Assembly: GCF_000002425.4 (NCBI RefSeq) | Contig: NC_037260.1 | Coordinates: 17,275,810-17,339,809 of the forward strand | Direction of reading: 5' to 3' | Source of the DNA: Physcomitrium patens | Lineage: Eukaryota > Streptophyta > Bryopsida > Funariales > Funariaceae | Length of the DNA: 64,000 nucleotides | Shown here: positions 23,430-39,605 of the stretch, in pieces | Numbering within the stretch: the first letter of the stretch is position 1 | How the letters are laid out: each line of letters begins with the position of its first letter | Notes under the pieces: generated by a model | What the model saw: the letters and a program-made list of their open reading frames with translations, nothing else | What the model was told of the DNA's origin: nothing | The model's database searches: none | Made by a program: the position numbers and the translations under genes

Positions 23430-23600
23430 GGGGGGTGCGATTTTATTACAGGCACGCGTGCAAGAACGGGAACCGCGGCGCGCGTCGCTCGCCACGCCAG
23501 GCCTCTCTACTTGGCCCCGACCTCGCGACGGCCCGGGACCCAGTAGCCGAGACGCTGGAGCCCTGCCTGCCTGCCTGCGTGCCAGCCTTAGCGTGGTGGA
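23430..23600 (-). promoter_or_regulatory. Conserved upstream block of SMR gene C (CACGCGTG)
   Basis: CACGCGTG at 23453-23460, 626 nt upstream of the start, preceded by ATTTTATTACAGG and followed by CAAGAACGGGAAC and CGCGTCGCTCGCCACGCCAG. It aligns over about 60 nt with the block upstream of SMR A, including the later CCTGCCTGCCTGC run. Confidence 0.65.
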
Positions 23601-24641
23601 AAAGTAGATGCATCCAGTGCCGACCCCTATCACAACCGTGGCCTCAGCCTCTCTCCCCAGTGGGACCCTTTTCACCGAAATCGTGGGCTTGATTTTCATT
23701 GATTTTTTATTCTATTTTAATGGCTTGGTGGAGATTCAAACCACCAATTGATTCTGTGCTCTCACTCAACCTGATATGAAGGTGTCAATGATTTGGGCTC
23801 CTGCTGTCTCCAGACATGTGGCACTCACTTTGCTCTGAAATCAGTTCTTAGATTTTTGTTTTACCCTCTGTCGCGTTTGTTTGTGGCCAGGGAGGGAGGG
23901 GTTTTGAATACCAGATTGCTGCTGCTGCTACCAGTTCAGCTGCTTCCCCACCGGGACACCATTTCATTCAGAAAAATCTTAGTCTTCCTCTCCTTTCTTT
24001 AGGTGCCCCATGATCTCTGCTGTGAGGCCTGTACAATAATGTGATCCATTATTGTACAATAAATTTTTCATTGTTCGCGACTCAGATAGGTGTTTCAAGC
24101 TAAAGAGATTGCTTTTGTGAACAGAAGGATTCCAAAGAGGGCATGGAGTTTGGAAAAACAATAAGATCCAAACAACACACACGGTGGATGATATTCATAA
24201 ATTTTTGTAGTGTTTAAAATCCAATGGGTTTTTTGGGGAAAATCATACCTTAGTATACATGTTTGGTGGCGTCAGTAATTAATATCGAAGTCAAAATCGA
24301 ACTAAGTAGAAGAGTAAAAGTAAAAAAATGTTCTTATACTTTTTTTGAAATTTTTATTAACAAATTTAACATAGTATTTAATTTTTAAAAAGTTGTATCC
24401 TCATAGATAGATAAATTGATAAGTCTTGATAAATAACTAAATAATAAAATGATGATTTTAAAATCATTTATATGGATTACCTCCATGAATGTAAGCAAAA
24501 AAATAGCACAAATCATTTTATTTCTTATTTCTTGTAAGTCATAAATAGATATATGTGAAATATTTGTATGAGCTTTCTCACATAAAAAAAGAAGACAAAA
24601 AGAAAGAATGAAAGAGTTTTAAACATGCCCAATAACTTCTT

Positions 24642-24643
<2 letters not shown>

Positions 24644-24678
<35 letters not shown>
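24644..24678. repeat. (TA)n microsatellite
   Basis: About 17 AT dinucleotides. Confidence 0.95.
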
Positions 24679-26457
24679 CTATAATAGTTTTTATTCTACA
24701 AGATTTTTTTAATATCAATTGTAAAAACATTAATTCTATTGGAATTTCTTTGAGGAGTTCTTGAATTTTTTATGTAATTTATAATAAGTCTTTATAACCT
24801 TCTAAACATGGTAGAGCAACTAGGTTGTCATTTACAACATGAATGTTTTTCACACTTGAGTAACTTTAACATTTTCTCAATCTTCAAATATACAAATGCC
24901 TAAACTATTAATTTTTTTATATATTTTTTATGTAATTTTAAATAATTAGAATTAAATATCTAAAGTCATATATTTTTATTTATTTTAATATCTAAAATAT
25001 TAAAAGTACCAACATGTATTTATCAAAACATGTCTCAAAATTTCAGGAAGTTTCAGCTAAAATATTTGAGAAAACTATATTAATAATGTAAATAAAAAAA
25101 ATAAAAAGAAAAAAATAAAAGTTCAAGAATATTCAAAGATAATTGTTATTCATATCAAACATTACAATCTTTTATTAGCACACAGCCAACACATATTTTG
25201 AGAGTGGCCAACTTGTAGTCATCTTAAATTTGGTTGTAGTATCATTTAGTTCTCATAGTTCATCAAGCCATTATGTAGCCTAACAAGACAAATAACCATT
25301 TGTCTAATGGACCGATATCATATTGTAAAAGCTTATAGTGTGTAAAAATTATTTAAAATATATTATATATTAATAAATCTAGATGTATGTTAGAATAGTT
25401 AATAGATTAATTTAAAGAGAGTGGATATAAAAAAAACTTTATTTTGAATTTTATCTATTTTGATTATAGCATTTAAAAAAATTATAAGATCTAAATGTTT
25501 AGTATGAAGCCTTGAGAGGAGATTAGAGCCTAAAGAAAAAAATCTTAACTAGTAGGAGGCTTGTTGGGAGGGATCGAAGTAAGGCATGGTTGGATAAAGG
25601 CAAGGAATGGAAATCTTCATTCCTATTGGTCAAAAGCCATGCCCAATGGGCTTCAAGGAGACTGCCTGAGGCCTTATTAGGAATTAGGGTTTTTCTTTTG
25701 AAGTCATTCGAGCATTGGAGGCTAAGATCAGAAATTTTAGGATTTTAGGTACAGATTGGATGCAAGTTTTTTGTGATTTGGAGTTTTTATGAAGGAGTTA
25801 CTGGCGCTCAAAGTTAAGGTGTCAATTTCATACCTACTGTCACTCTTTGGAGCATAACATACATTTATGGAGAGCAACAAAGCATCGGTGATTGGGATTG
25901 GAGAGAGAACTTCTTTGACTATACTTTTCATATATTTTTTGATGAATTTGGAGTTTGGATGAAGAAGTTATAGAGAGTTAAAGTCAGCACATCCAAATCA
26001 AGGCAATAAGTAAGTGATTTTGTTCATAGTAATGGTTGGAGCCATATCTTGAGGTTTTGGATGAATTCTTGGCTCAAATCTTTTGGAAAATGTAGGTTAT
26101 TGTGTTGAAAAGCTATAAATTTAAATTTTGTGGCATTTGAGTGCTTAGTTTGTGGAATATGAAGAAAATTGCACGTGGATATATAAAAACTAGGGTTTGA
26201 AGCTAATGTTAGGGTTTAGGTGATATCTTAAGATCCACAATGAATTTGCAGTTGAAATTTGTTGTAGTAGTTGTTAGAAGTACATCTGTACTTTTTATAA
26301 AATTTGAGTGTGTTTGAATAGTCTGATTGGAAGATATGAGTTGTTGAAGTTCAAGAATAATACTCCATAAGGATATTTAAGGATTTAGAGGTTTTATCAT
26401 ATTTTGGATGTTTGGGGAACTTAAGACTTATATATTTGGTATAATAGCACCTAAAAG

Positions 26458-26458
<1 letters not shown>

Positions 26459-26496
<38 letters not shown>
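26459..26496. repeat. (TA)n microsatellite
   Basis: About 19 TA dinucleotides. Confidence 0.95.
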
Positions 26497-26498
<2 letters not shown>

Positions 26499-27390
26499 AA
26501 CTTGGTCTATCTCATCTCAAAACTTGATTGAGCAATTAGTGACAGCTAGGAGCCTAATACTTTCTTGAGGCAAACTCTCTTTACCCCAACACCGGAGTTG
26601 GATGCTAGTTGCTTGTGTATTTACATTAAAAAGTCCCTAAATATAAAGTAAAGGCTTATGTTATTATAATCTAAAGATGAGACCCATTTTAAGTAATTAG
26701 TTACTATAGATCTATCTTAGCTAAGTGTACAGCTTTTATAGATTTATATCTTATTTTCTTTCACATGGCAATATATTTCTCATGCTTTCTCACAAAATAT
26801 AGAATAATATATACAGCTTAGTTTCCTTGTGTTTGCTAAATATCAATAAAATTCAATTATTTTCTTATACCATTTTATTTTAAAGATTACAAGCACTTTA
26901 TTTGATATAATTATTATACTAAGTATTAATCATCTATCTTAGATACACAATTAAATTTTTATTGAAAAAAAATATTTTTAAGACATTATAGTTACTCACT
27001 TTAAAATCCAATCTTAGTCTTTTTGTTTGATTAGTCTTTTTGTTTAGTCCAAGCATACAATTGCAGTCCTATAAAGTATTTTCTACAAAAAATAAAATAA
27101 ATAAAAACATAGATACATACATATGTACATACTAATAGATTGTGTTCTATTTGCCATGTTTTTTTTATTACAATGAGAAATAGATAAATATAGAGGATTT
27201 AGTTGAAGTAAGAATTATTTAGGTAAATTTTTATATTTATAGTTATAAAGTTTTAAGATAAGTTTTTGAAAAGTGGGCCTTGAATGCTTGATGTGTTTGA
27301 AAGCACATGAATATCTTTTTGTAATAAGATTTTTTTAAATTTTTTTCTATAGTCTTCTTAAGTATATATATATATATATATATAAGGAAA

Positions 27391-29414
27391 TGATAAAGCA
27401 ACCAAAGTTCTTACTAAATCAACCCATCATAGACAAAGAATTATTGCATCCACATCTGTGTTCCCTCTGTTCGCATGTTCTTAGCCTCAGTCCACGGTTT
27501 CAACCACTTTCCTATGTCCTGATCTTCCTTCTTCTATCCTACTTGCATGGAAACTAGCCATTGTATATGTACCTCTACTTGAGGTCTTTTCTTGCTTGCC
27601 ATAGAATGAATTGAGTAGCAACAACTTTTTTAATGTCTGTATGTATTGAAGTATGTTTCAACGCATAAATAACAGTTATAAAAAGAGCCATAAAGTATCC
27701 ACATCCTCCTTATGGCCAAGCCTTCATAATTCTTTAGCAATTTTTTATAGCAATGAATTCTTTCTTTTTGCCCAATGAAGGATTAGGATTGAATCATTCT
27801 AGATTGCCATTGGAAATATAGAGATTAATAAGCTTTGTGAAGAGATCCTCTACTTCTTGCATTCTCCACTTTTTTAAGAGCAAAAAATTAAATGGTGTCC
27901 TACTTGGTCAATTTTCTACTAACATTCCTCCCATTGTTCTTAAAGAGAGTACCAAAAAACTATCAACAAAAAATTCTTGTTCATTACTCAAGAAGCCAAT
28001 AAATTCTCCATATATGAATCGCATGGAAACAATTGTATACTTTAAGAATTTTTGCAATGTGAAGTTATTTTTGAAGAAGCAAAGTATAATGATTTGCAAT
28101 TCTTTACTTCATTTAAGTTCTTTTATGAAAAAAAATTCAATTCAACTTCACAATTCATACCATGATCTTACTCAAAAGCTTCTTTGCTTTACCAATGAAT
28201 ATGTTTATTAAAATTTATATGATTCTAGTTCCACAAGACAATGCAATTCTACTGAGAATCCAAAAGAGTTTGAAGTGTCTATCAACTCTCATTCCATTGT
28301 GAAAAGCTTAAAAGATAGAATATTGCTACTAGAAAAGTCCATTAAATATTTTCTTAAAGAGGTAGAAAACTCTTTTTTAAAGTAGATACAATATTACAAA
28401 TCCCTCTCATGTCAACCTAACATAGAAAGGAGAATCAAAAGTGTGAATTGCACACCTTTAAGCTTAGAATTCCAAGATGCTAAGGATAGGATTCAATTTA
28501 TAAACTTTTTGGCAACCTTCAAGCTTTGCTTGGGACTCACAAAGATAATAACATCTAATTATGGCCTTGTAGATGGTGGTCATACTTACAATAAAATATA
28601 TGCGTATATTTGTAAGCCAAGTAAAATATTGACATGATTCAAAGCTAAATATTAAAACTAACATTTAAAAACATATTCATAACATACAACTACACACCAC
28701 TAATTGATGTTTTTTTGTTCTTATGTATATAACAATGGAAATCCTTAAGTAAATCTAGGTTTTACTTTTGCTTTGTGTGAATCAAAAAATGTTGCATCCT
28801 TGGTTTTGTACAATCCCACCTATTGACATTCCAAGACAATCTCAGCCTTTGATGGAACACATCTTGTTTCTATCACTCTGAGGTTGAAAAACTAAATCCA
28901 TAGTCATATTTGAGATTATTAATTTTGGTTTTTTTGCAATACTTCATAGAGTTTTGTAACTTTTGTTACTTGTATTAACATTGTATTGAGATTTTGCATA
29001 TTTTGTTTCTTTATTTGTTTGTATTTAGTTTGAATATAGAAACCCTCTATAGAACAACTAGCAATCTACTCTTTCAGAAGTTAGCTCCAATATCAATCTT
29101 ATACATGAATCTTTTGCTTCAGAAAACCATTTCTTGAAACTACAAAAATTATACAGTATTATATCTTTAATGAAACTACAAAAATTAGTCCATTAAAGGT
29201 ATAATGATTGGAGGAGAGGACCCTCGCTTTAGGTACATAAGCAGCATCCAGTTCTTGGACAAGCAGGATGGATGAAGGGAGATTAAGACACAAAAGAAGA
29301 GTTGAGAACATGGACTAAGGCTGGGAACATGGGAACATGGAGGACAGGACAAGGATGCAACAATTCTTCATCTATAGTGGGTCGATTTAATAAAAAATTG
29401 AGTTGCTTTATCAT
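27391..29414. mobile_element. Long-TIR DNA element, copy 2 (uninterrupted)
   Basis: Ends are exact inverses: TGATAAAGCAAC at 27391 and GTTGCTTTATCA ending 29414. Similarity of the two ends extends about 250 bp inward (27391-27640 versus 29170-29414). The left end lies next to a (TA)n tract (27364-27383). The interior aligns, inverted, with TIR copy 1 on both sides of the chromovirus. Plus-strand coding remnants at 27837-28211 and 28443-28637 correspond to minus-strand stretches in copy 1, so an ORF was once shared, but I recognise no transposase domain. Either a decayed autonomous element or a non-autonomous one. A clear target-site duplication was not found. Confidence 0.7.
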
Positions 29415-30100
29415 TTTTCTATACATATTGTCATTTAATTTGACCATATTAAGCAAAAAAAACACCTTAAAATAATGTTGTATTAGATAAGTACAAAAGA
29501 AAAATCTATCTAAGATATTAGACTATATTTAAAAAATAATAAGATAGATAGGAGTCACTTTTAATAGTGCTGTAAAAAGTTATGATCAAGTGATGATACT
29601 AAGGATACAATATCAAAAAAATTACTTTATAGGTAGTGTAGTGGGCAAGTTAAGAAGTATAATTAAGTATTATTTTATTATCTCTTAAAATATTAAAAAA
29701 AAATACATACAAATTAAATAATTATATATTTTTCAAACTTTTTCTATTACGTGTATTACTTATGGCACTATGTAATGTTTTAAACGGAAATATGACATTT
29801 TATTAAAGTAATAATAAGAGTTATCACATAAACCAACTACTGGTTTCATACAAAACAATTCATTAAAAATATTTTCTCCATGAATAAAACGTAACTATTT
29901 AATGAGTTTATTAGTAGAGCAAGAAGTATATTAAAAAAATTATTCATTAGATTCAAATTTTAACCAAATTTGCAGCAAATGTTGCAAAAAAGATGAACTA
30001 CTATTCTGTAACCACTTTGTCACTGAAATTTATGTTAGCTAGCCGTTCTTGTGTTCAATATCTGAAGTCTTCTCATTTGATATGCGACATATTTACCACT
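29415..30100. other. AT-rich intergenic DNA
   Basis: Nothing recognisable. Beyond about 30100 the sequence becomes less AT-rich and is probably the 3' UTR or flank of the NDL gene on the minus strand; the 161-codon plus-strand ORF across 29993-30478 has no recognised similarity. Confidence 0.6.
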
Positions 30101-30577
30101 TTACGAACCAATCTTTCTTTTAAGATGTGCAAAACGAGCAAAGAGACCAGGAAGTGTACATCGACCTGCACCATAGCTCCCATAAAAGCTTCTCTCAGTG
30201 ATCACAGGAGTTGTACAAATAGTAGTATCACCGTTACATGGAACCATAGTTGGCACGTAGGAATCACCACTGCGGTCATGCTAGTGTACAGATTCATTAT
30301 TCAAATAATGGGACATAGCTATCAAATGTGGAGGCATGCGCCAAGAATCTTCAGTCAATATATTCGTGTAAAGAGGGGCTTAAAAGTTACCAAGAGGGTC
30401 GCAGAGAAAGGGAGTTACTGCCCACAACTTCTTGTCATCTTAGACTGCGCCAATGTAGATCGCGACTGCTCTCACTGATTAAATGGTACACGTTGGCAGC
30501 ACTATTGAATTGGGTTAAACAGTTCAATCTCGGAGAATGGTCGAAGATTGCGTAACGCCTAAAAATGTATCAAAATT

Positions 30578-32997
30578 CTAATGCACAGGTGAAGATACAC
30601 GAGTCTTGATGGGTTTCAGCTTCAATCCAAGGCTCTCGGAAGAAAGAAGCTCCGGGGGCATACAGGGTGGACTAAGGGGGCTCTTCGGGCTGGACGTAAG
30701 GGATAGCAACGGGCGTTGATAGAACGCATAGCCTGTGAGAAACAACTCTATTGGGATCAGCATGGACTGCGGCCGCTCTTCCGTTACTATAGTTCCACAA
30801 CCTTCAACCTGTAACAAAATGCGAGATGGTCAAATTATATGTGTGGAACAACATTCAATTTTTTAAATGTAGTGTTACATAGACTGTAGGCTCTGCTGTT
30901 GGTGCATACTGGCAGTCAGGAAAACCAATCTGACCTCAATCAACGCATTGTAACGTCTGTTCATGGCATCGCTGATGTGCACAGCTTCCCGGTGAAATGG
31001 AGATTGGTCGCCAACTAAGATCAGTGTTCGACACTTCAGTTTCTTCAAATTCTCGGTCAAATCTCGCCTATATTGAATTGCTTGCAAGTAGTGCATGACT
31101 TGCTTACTCCGCCTGTCATCCATGGACTGCACGTCATCAAAGCACAAAATGGGTCAGGTCTTGAGTGGAGAGAGCAACGAGCAAGTCATCAAGGCTACTA
31201 ACCATCACCACTCAAACTCCATAACTCGCTCTCTCGGGAAGTGAGCCAACTTACTCGACGGAAGGTCATTAGTGGATCTGTATCTCCAGCTGCGGCAGAG
31301 GCATCGCGAACTTCCTAAAAACATAAAAGACAGATCATATTAACACTCTAAGCCTCTTCAAAAAGAAAATATTTTACGAGAAATCGTTCACTACGGGCAG
31401 GGAGCACGATGGGTGCTTACCGCACTGAAATAACGCTGGAGTAGCTTCTCTTTGACGAATCCGGTCATACCGCAGAAATACAGAAGGCTGATCAAGGCCT
31501 GAAACTTCCTACAGTCAGTAGGGGTCTCCTTGGTGGAAGCTGGTACATCAAACAGGTGACAGGAGATTGCGAGATTTATAAAATAAATAGACACATGAAA
31601 AACTGAATTCGTGTGCTGGCAGACCTGATTGTTCAGCCATTCCGTCCAACTTGGGGTTCGAGCAAGAGGTGATACTAAGATCAATCCCAACGCACGGTCC
31701 GTATACTTGCACTGGACATCCACCATGACTGATCAAATAAGTCGTTGTACTCAGAATGCACAGTACTTGGAGGAGGTACTTGCATGTTTCAAATGACTGC
31801 TTCAAGGCTAGATTATGCAACTTACCGCAAACAGACTGAGAACATACGCTCCACCGGTGACTCCCATGCCAATCACTTCATCCAGTCTGAAATTTCGCGT
31901 AACACAGGCGAGATGGCTCAGGTTGAAGTCCATGGTCAATCTTTGAGGCCAAATTCCAATGTTCTGGAGGATGAAAGAAGAGTGAAAACTTACCCGAAGT
32001 AATCTAAGACTTCGGCTACTTGGTCTGCTAAATCATCAACAGACAAAGGCGGCTTCTCAGGACTGCTTTCAGGTGTTCCAATCTCGTGGCCAGGTGGGTC
32101 GATGTGAAATATGCAAAAGTTATGAAAGAGCACCGACGATGCCTCGGGACAAGAGAACAGTCCCTCAAAACAGGATAGATCTGCACTCACAGCAGATATC
32201 AGGCTTCCTTTGTCAGACTCGAACACAGTCAACAATGATAGCAATTCATCTTGCTTCTGGAACATCGGACGCCATGTCTAAGCTTGACATTGTTTTAATC
32301 AGTAAATCCGGTGGCTTACAATTCAGTCCAACGTCAGGATAGGTAACGAGGGCAGGTTTATCTTGATCCCCGCAAACGGTGACTGAAATGGGGCCATATG
32401 AGGTTGACACCATGTACTCCTGCGATCAAATTGTTAAGACAGCAGAGATTGAGAGAACTGTAACATCGTATCACGAAATGCAGAGACCCTTTAACCCACT
32501 CTTAGAACCTCGTTTGGGACATCATGCCCCCGCCAAATTAACGTCGGCTGTACCCACTACACAATCGTAAAACAATATCGACAGCATATCTACGTTCCGA
32601 AATTCTACGGCTACTGCCTAACACTTCACATAGAGCTCTATATGACATCTGTAGCGGTCACTTTGAATTCAAGAAGCTTCACTAAGCAATACTAAACTCC
32701 CACCACATCCCGTAAACAGAAAATGACTCCGCTCGTCAAGGGTGCTTCATATTGCCATATCCTCGCAATCAATTACCCTTAACGATTGTAGAACCATGTC
32801 CAGGAGGTGACGATGAAGTTGCGTTACCCTGCTCTGACTCTCCTATCCACCTAGAGATTCAACTTGGGTGTATTTGAATACGCACTAAGCCAGGACTCTA
32901 AAATATCCACCAACTCAGAAGAAGAAAACGCCCATACCTGTCCTCCCCATGGGGCAATGTCCATATCCAGCGCAATAGAATCGCATCCATACTCCAT
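30578..32997 (-). CDS. NDL: N-MYC downregulated-like (NDL/NDRG) protein, 9 exons
   Basis: Plant NDRG-family protein, an alpha/beta-hydrolase fold without hydrolase activity. In Arabidopsis NDLs interact with the G-protein gamma/beta module and affect auxin transport. Coding exons (minus): 32997-32938, 32419-32320, 32180-31994, 31886-31826, 31711-31625, 31498-31421, 31314-31255, 31126-30935, 30808-30578. These total 1056 nt and 351 aa, all with GT/AG borders and consistent phases. Landmarks: [14 protein letters not shown] near the N-terminus, [34 protein letters not shown] (122-130) at the nucleophile elbow with no Ser as is usual for NDRGs, [29 protein letters not shown], and [10 protein letters not shown] at the C-terminus. 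Exon 1 (20 codons) is the least certain, but its LDM and GGQ-E junction match the family. Confidence 0.93.
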
Positions 32998-34760
32998 TCT
33001 GAATAATATACCCTTGGGAGAATGCAAAATCCCTGAATATCACGCCCCCTCCTTCCACTACATTGAATGACTCAATATCTCGTCTCAAAGCACAAATCGC
33101 ACTCCCTTTCGAAATAATGTCCCCACCACGCTTACGAACCCAATCGTCCACTTCTTCCGCTTCGATGCACCCTCAAACTCACTATCCCATAACATACGCT
33201 TCCCCACTCAGCTCTGATGAGTTTAACTCTTATCTCGAGCAACTCATCTCCTGAAGGTCGCGATTAGTGGGCGACATTGCCAATGGAGGTACAAAAAAAC
33301 AAAAGGCTCACGTAATGTACATTGATGAGCGAGAGCAGCGAATGTTTACTCGTACTTGAGAAGTAAGGTTCTGATTCTGACAATGCTAACTATGGTTTCA
33401 TCATCTCACAGGAGATGATGCATGAAGGCTGAGAGCAAGTGACGGGGAGGCTGCGACAGCTATGGTGTGAGTGAGGACGGGACAGGACGGAAGCGGGGAC
33501 GTAAGCTACTCAACCACGAGGAGGAGGAGGACCCCCATCCTTCGCCCCAAGACTATGCACCAAGTCTGCCTTAAACCAGCCAGGGAAGTCAGTCTTCGTC
33601 TCGGCTCTCGCCCCAGCCCTCCTTGCTTTGCAAACCTAGCGTGGTGCCTACCTACTGACTGCCAACTTTTCCTACCCTCCACATTTCCAACCCTGCGGGA
33701 TGCTGAGTGCCAGCTCGGCCAGATCTCGTGCCAGAAGGCACGAGACTGGTGGGTCTCCCAAGCGCGGTCCTGCCTGCCAACCGGTTGCAGGTTTTCGGTT
33801 TCTCTGCAGGTCTTGTGTTGATTTAGGGCCAGATTTGCTGTGACTGTGGCAAATCTGGCGACCACGTTGAGCTGTCTTGTGGGCCGGCTTGTTCTACCAG
33901 CGACAGCTCAGCTGGCTGCTGCTACTGCTACTGCTGCTGCACCAGACTCTCTCTCATGATTTCGGAAGCTACTCCCAGGGAAAACTCAGCATGTCTTGAC
34001 GGCTTTTTGCCACTACCACTCAAATGCAGGATTCCGGGTGCGCTGCGAATCTTGCTATGGATTTAGGTAAGGGAATCGATTCTCATGTAGTCAAGCAAAG
34101 CACATGGTGTAGAAGAAGCGTGTTGGCACGAGGCGGAGGCGGGACGGAAGGGCTTCCCAGCGACCATTTACGACTGACTGGGAACGTGAAGCTGGCTTTG
34201 TCCGGAAAGGGAGGGAGGGAGGGAGGGACAGGCCCCGCCCGCTTTGTTGGTGTCATACCGTTGCTGATGCTGCTGCAGTGGACATCGTCGAATATTCCAT
34301 CTTCCGCCTCCATAGCCTGGATCCCCCTTCTCTGTTGCAACGGCAACCCACCCATCTCCACGCAATCCAGGCCTACCCCTCTCCCTCCCTCCCATTCTTT
34401 CGCCAGCCTGTCCCCGTGCTGCTTCTCATACTTGGCTGCCAGTTCCCCTCTCAGCTTTGGATTCCCTAGTTCAATATCTGGACTGGCATCGCCCTGGTTT
34501 TACTCGGGTATCTATCTGAACCCATTCAGGGTATCAACTCACCGTTACTGAAGCAACTGGTGCGCCGGTGCATAATGGAGCTGCCAGCTGTAGAGCACGT
34601 CCAGCCTGGACCCCTTGATTTCCTCGTCCGAGCTGGCATGGAACCCCCCCGCATGCGAGGTTTGCATTGGCTGACAGGGATCCTGCAACTTGTTTGGAGT
34701 TAGATGGATTGTTTGGATTAAACGAGCAATTGGTTTTGGATTAATGTGCAACTAATTTTC
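32998..34760. other. NDL upstream region, GC-rich
   Basis: Likely the 5' UTR and promoter of NDL (minus). Includes a GCTGCT/ACTGCT run (33917-33940), GGGA repeats (34208-34228) and pyrimidine-rich stretches. ORFs here on both strands are shadows of GC-rich composition; no second gene recognised. Confidence 0.5.
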
Positions 34761-35787
34761 TATTTGGTGTTAGGACCACATAAAATAAAAATAAATTTAT
34801 AATTATTAAAAAAAATAAAAACTGGATTGACTCATATTTTTTTAATACAAAACACCAAATATTATCATTACATTTCATGAAATGCATGTGCACCAAGTAT
34901 GTACATGTTGAAGAGGTTTTAGAACATTAAGGTTCAAATGAATAGACACGAATCTAGGTTGCACTTAATTCTTTCTATCGAAACTAATGACATCCCCCCC
35001 CCCTCCAAAGTCGTCATTTAATACTTCGTTTTCTTACAGAAGCAACTTGATTTTTAAAAAAGCATTATGAATATTTGAAACTACATAAATCATAAATAAA
35101 ACGTGAATTTCACACTGGTTGAATCCCATATTTACTTATATATTTAAATTTCATTTAGCCCGAAAATAACTAATTCGGCTTATAATTATTTTTTACCTTT
35201 TACTTTTTTTTCTTTTAGCTCTGTCTCACCAACATTTTCAAATTGGATGCACATATTGGTAACAAACTAGGATAAGATTTTTGGTAGACAAATAGTATGA
35301 AATGTGTGCAAATGCAAATCTAACTAAAAGTAAAAAATGAATCGTCCTCCAAAAAATGCGGAAACACTGGCTGTTTTACGATCTTTTAGTGAATGTGGAT
35401 CTCAATGATTTTAACCTACTTAATAGAATTGAACTTAATATATTCATTTTAAAAACAGATTAAATCAAACTTTACTAGTACAGGCAGATAACGACCAACT
35501 TAACAACCAAATATAAAATTACACAAAAGCCTCTCAAACAAATAGATTCACACATACAAATTAAAAGCTTTATGGAAAACAAAGCCAGTATGAAATTCAA
35601 GTGCTAAAGAACAGAGGTATAAAGCTGTACACAGTAATCACATAATGTACAGATATTTCCCAATGGCTTCAAGACAAACCAACAAGATATGAACGACCAA
35701 TACATATCAACTGGAATCATTTGAATAGACTTGAATGTTTAATTCCAGCATAAATTCTGGTCAAATAATCAACACCATTCGAATAAA
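34761..35787. other. Intergenic; 3' flank of PAA
   Basis: AT-rich, with a short C tract near 34996. The right 300 bp is probably the PAA 3' UTR on the minus strand. No gene. Confidence 0.6.
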
Positions 35788-39200
<3,413 letters not shown>

Positions 39201-39566
39201 TTAAAAAAAATTGGGAGTCTGAGAATATATGCCTCACTAATGTAGTAAAACGTTATTTATATCATGATGATTGGCATCAAAAGAATAAAAACAGATAATT
39301 CTCAACTAAAATAAATAAACATTTAATCTAGATGAAATGCATTCTTGTTCATGAATATTAATTTGAGATTTTTTTGTAATTTTAATTCTTTTCTAATTTG
39401 AGAATTATAAAAATAATAATTTATATTTAAAATTTAAGGAAAGTTAAGGATTATTTTTACAAATTTAATTAATTTATAGCTTTATATAAACTATTTATAA
39501 AACTATAAAACATTCTAACACTAAAGACCTTGCTTTATTGTGAAGTAATATGTTTAAGTAATTCAT

Positions 39567-39605
<39 letters not shown>

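Larger units (their letters stand above)
23700..27390. other. AT-rich intergenic DNA with an unclassified repeat
   Basis: No gene supported. (TA)n tracts at 24644-24678, 26459-26496 and 27364-27383. The stretch about 25500-26450, with runs like TTAGGATTTTAGG and AGGGTTTAGGTGATATC, resembles 52980-53900 in tone and in short strings, suggesting an unclassified dispersed repeat. Confidence 0.55.

Noticed and set aside
23715-23765. tRNA-like T-arm (GGTGG and CCACC around TTTGAATCT).
   Set aside because: The loop is 9 nt rather than 7 and no D- or anticodon arm is found.
29993-30478. 161-codon plus-strand ORF.
   Set aside because: No recognisable domain; it lies antisense to the probable NDL 3' UTR.
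34024-34551. 175-codon plus-strand ORF upstream of NDL.
   Set aside because: GC-rich low-complexity translation with no family resemblance and overlapping ORFs on both strands; more likely NDL promoter or 5' UTR.
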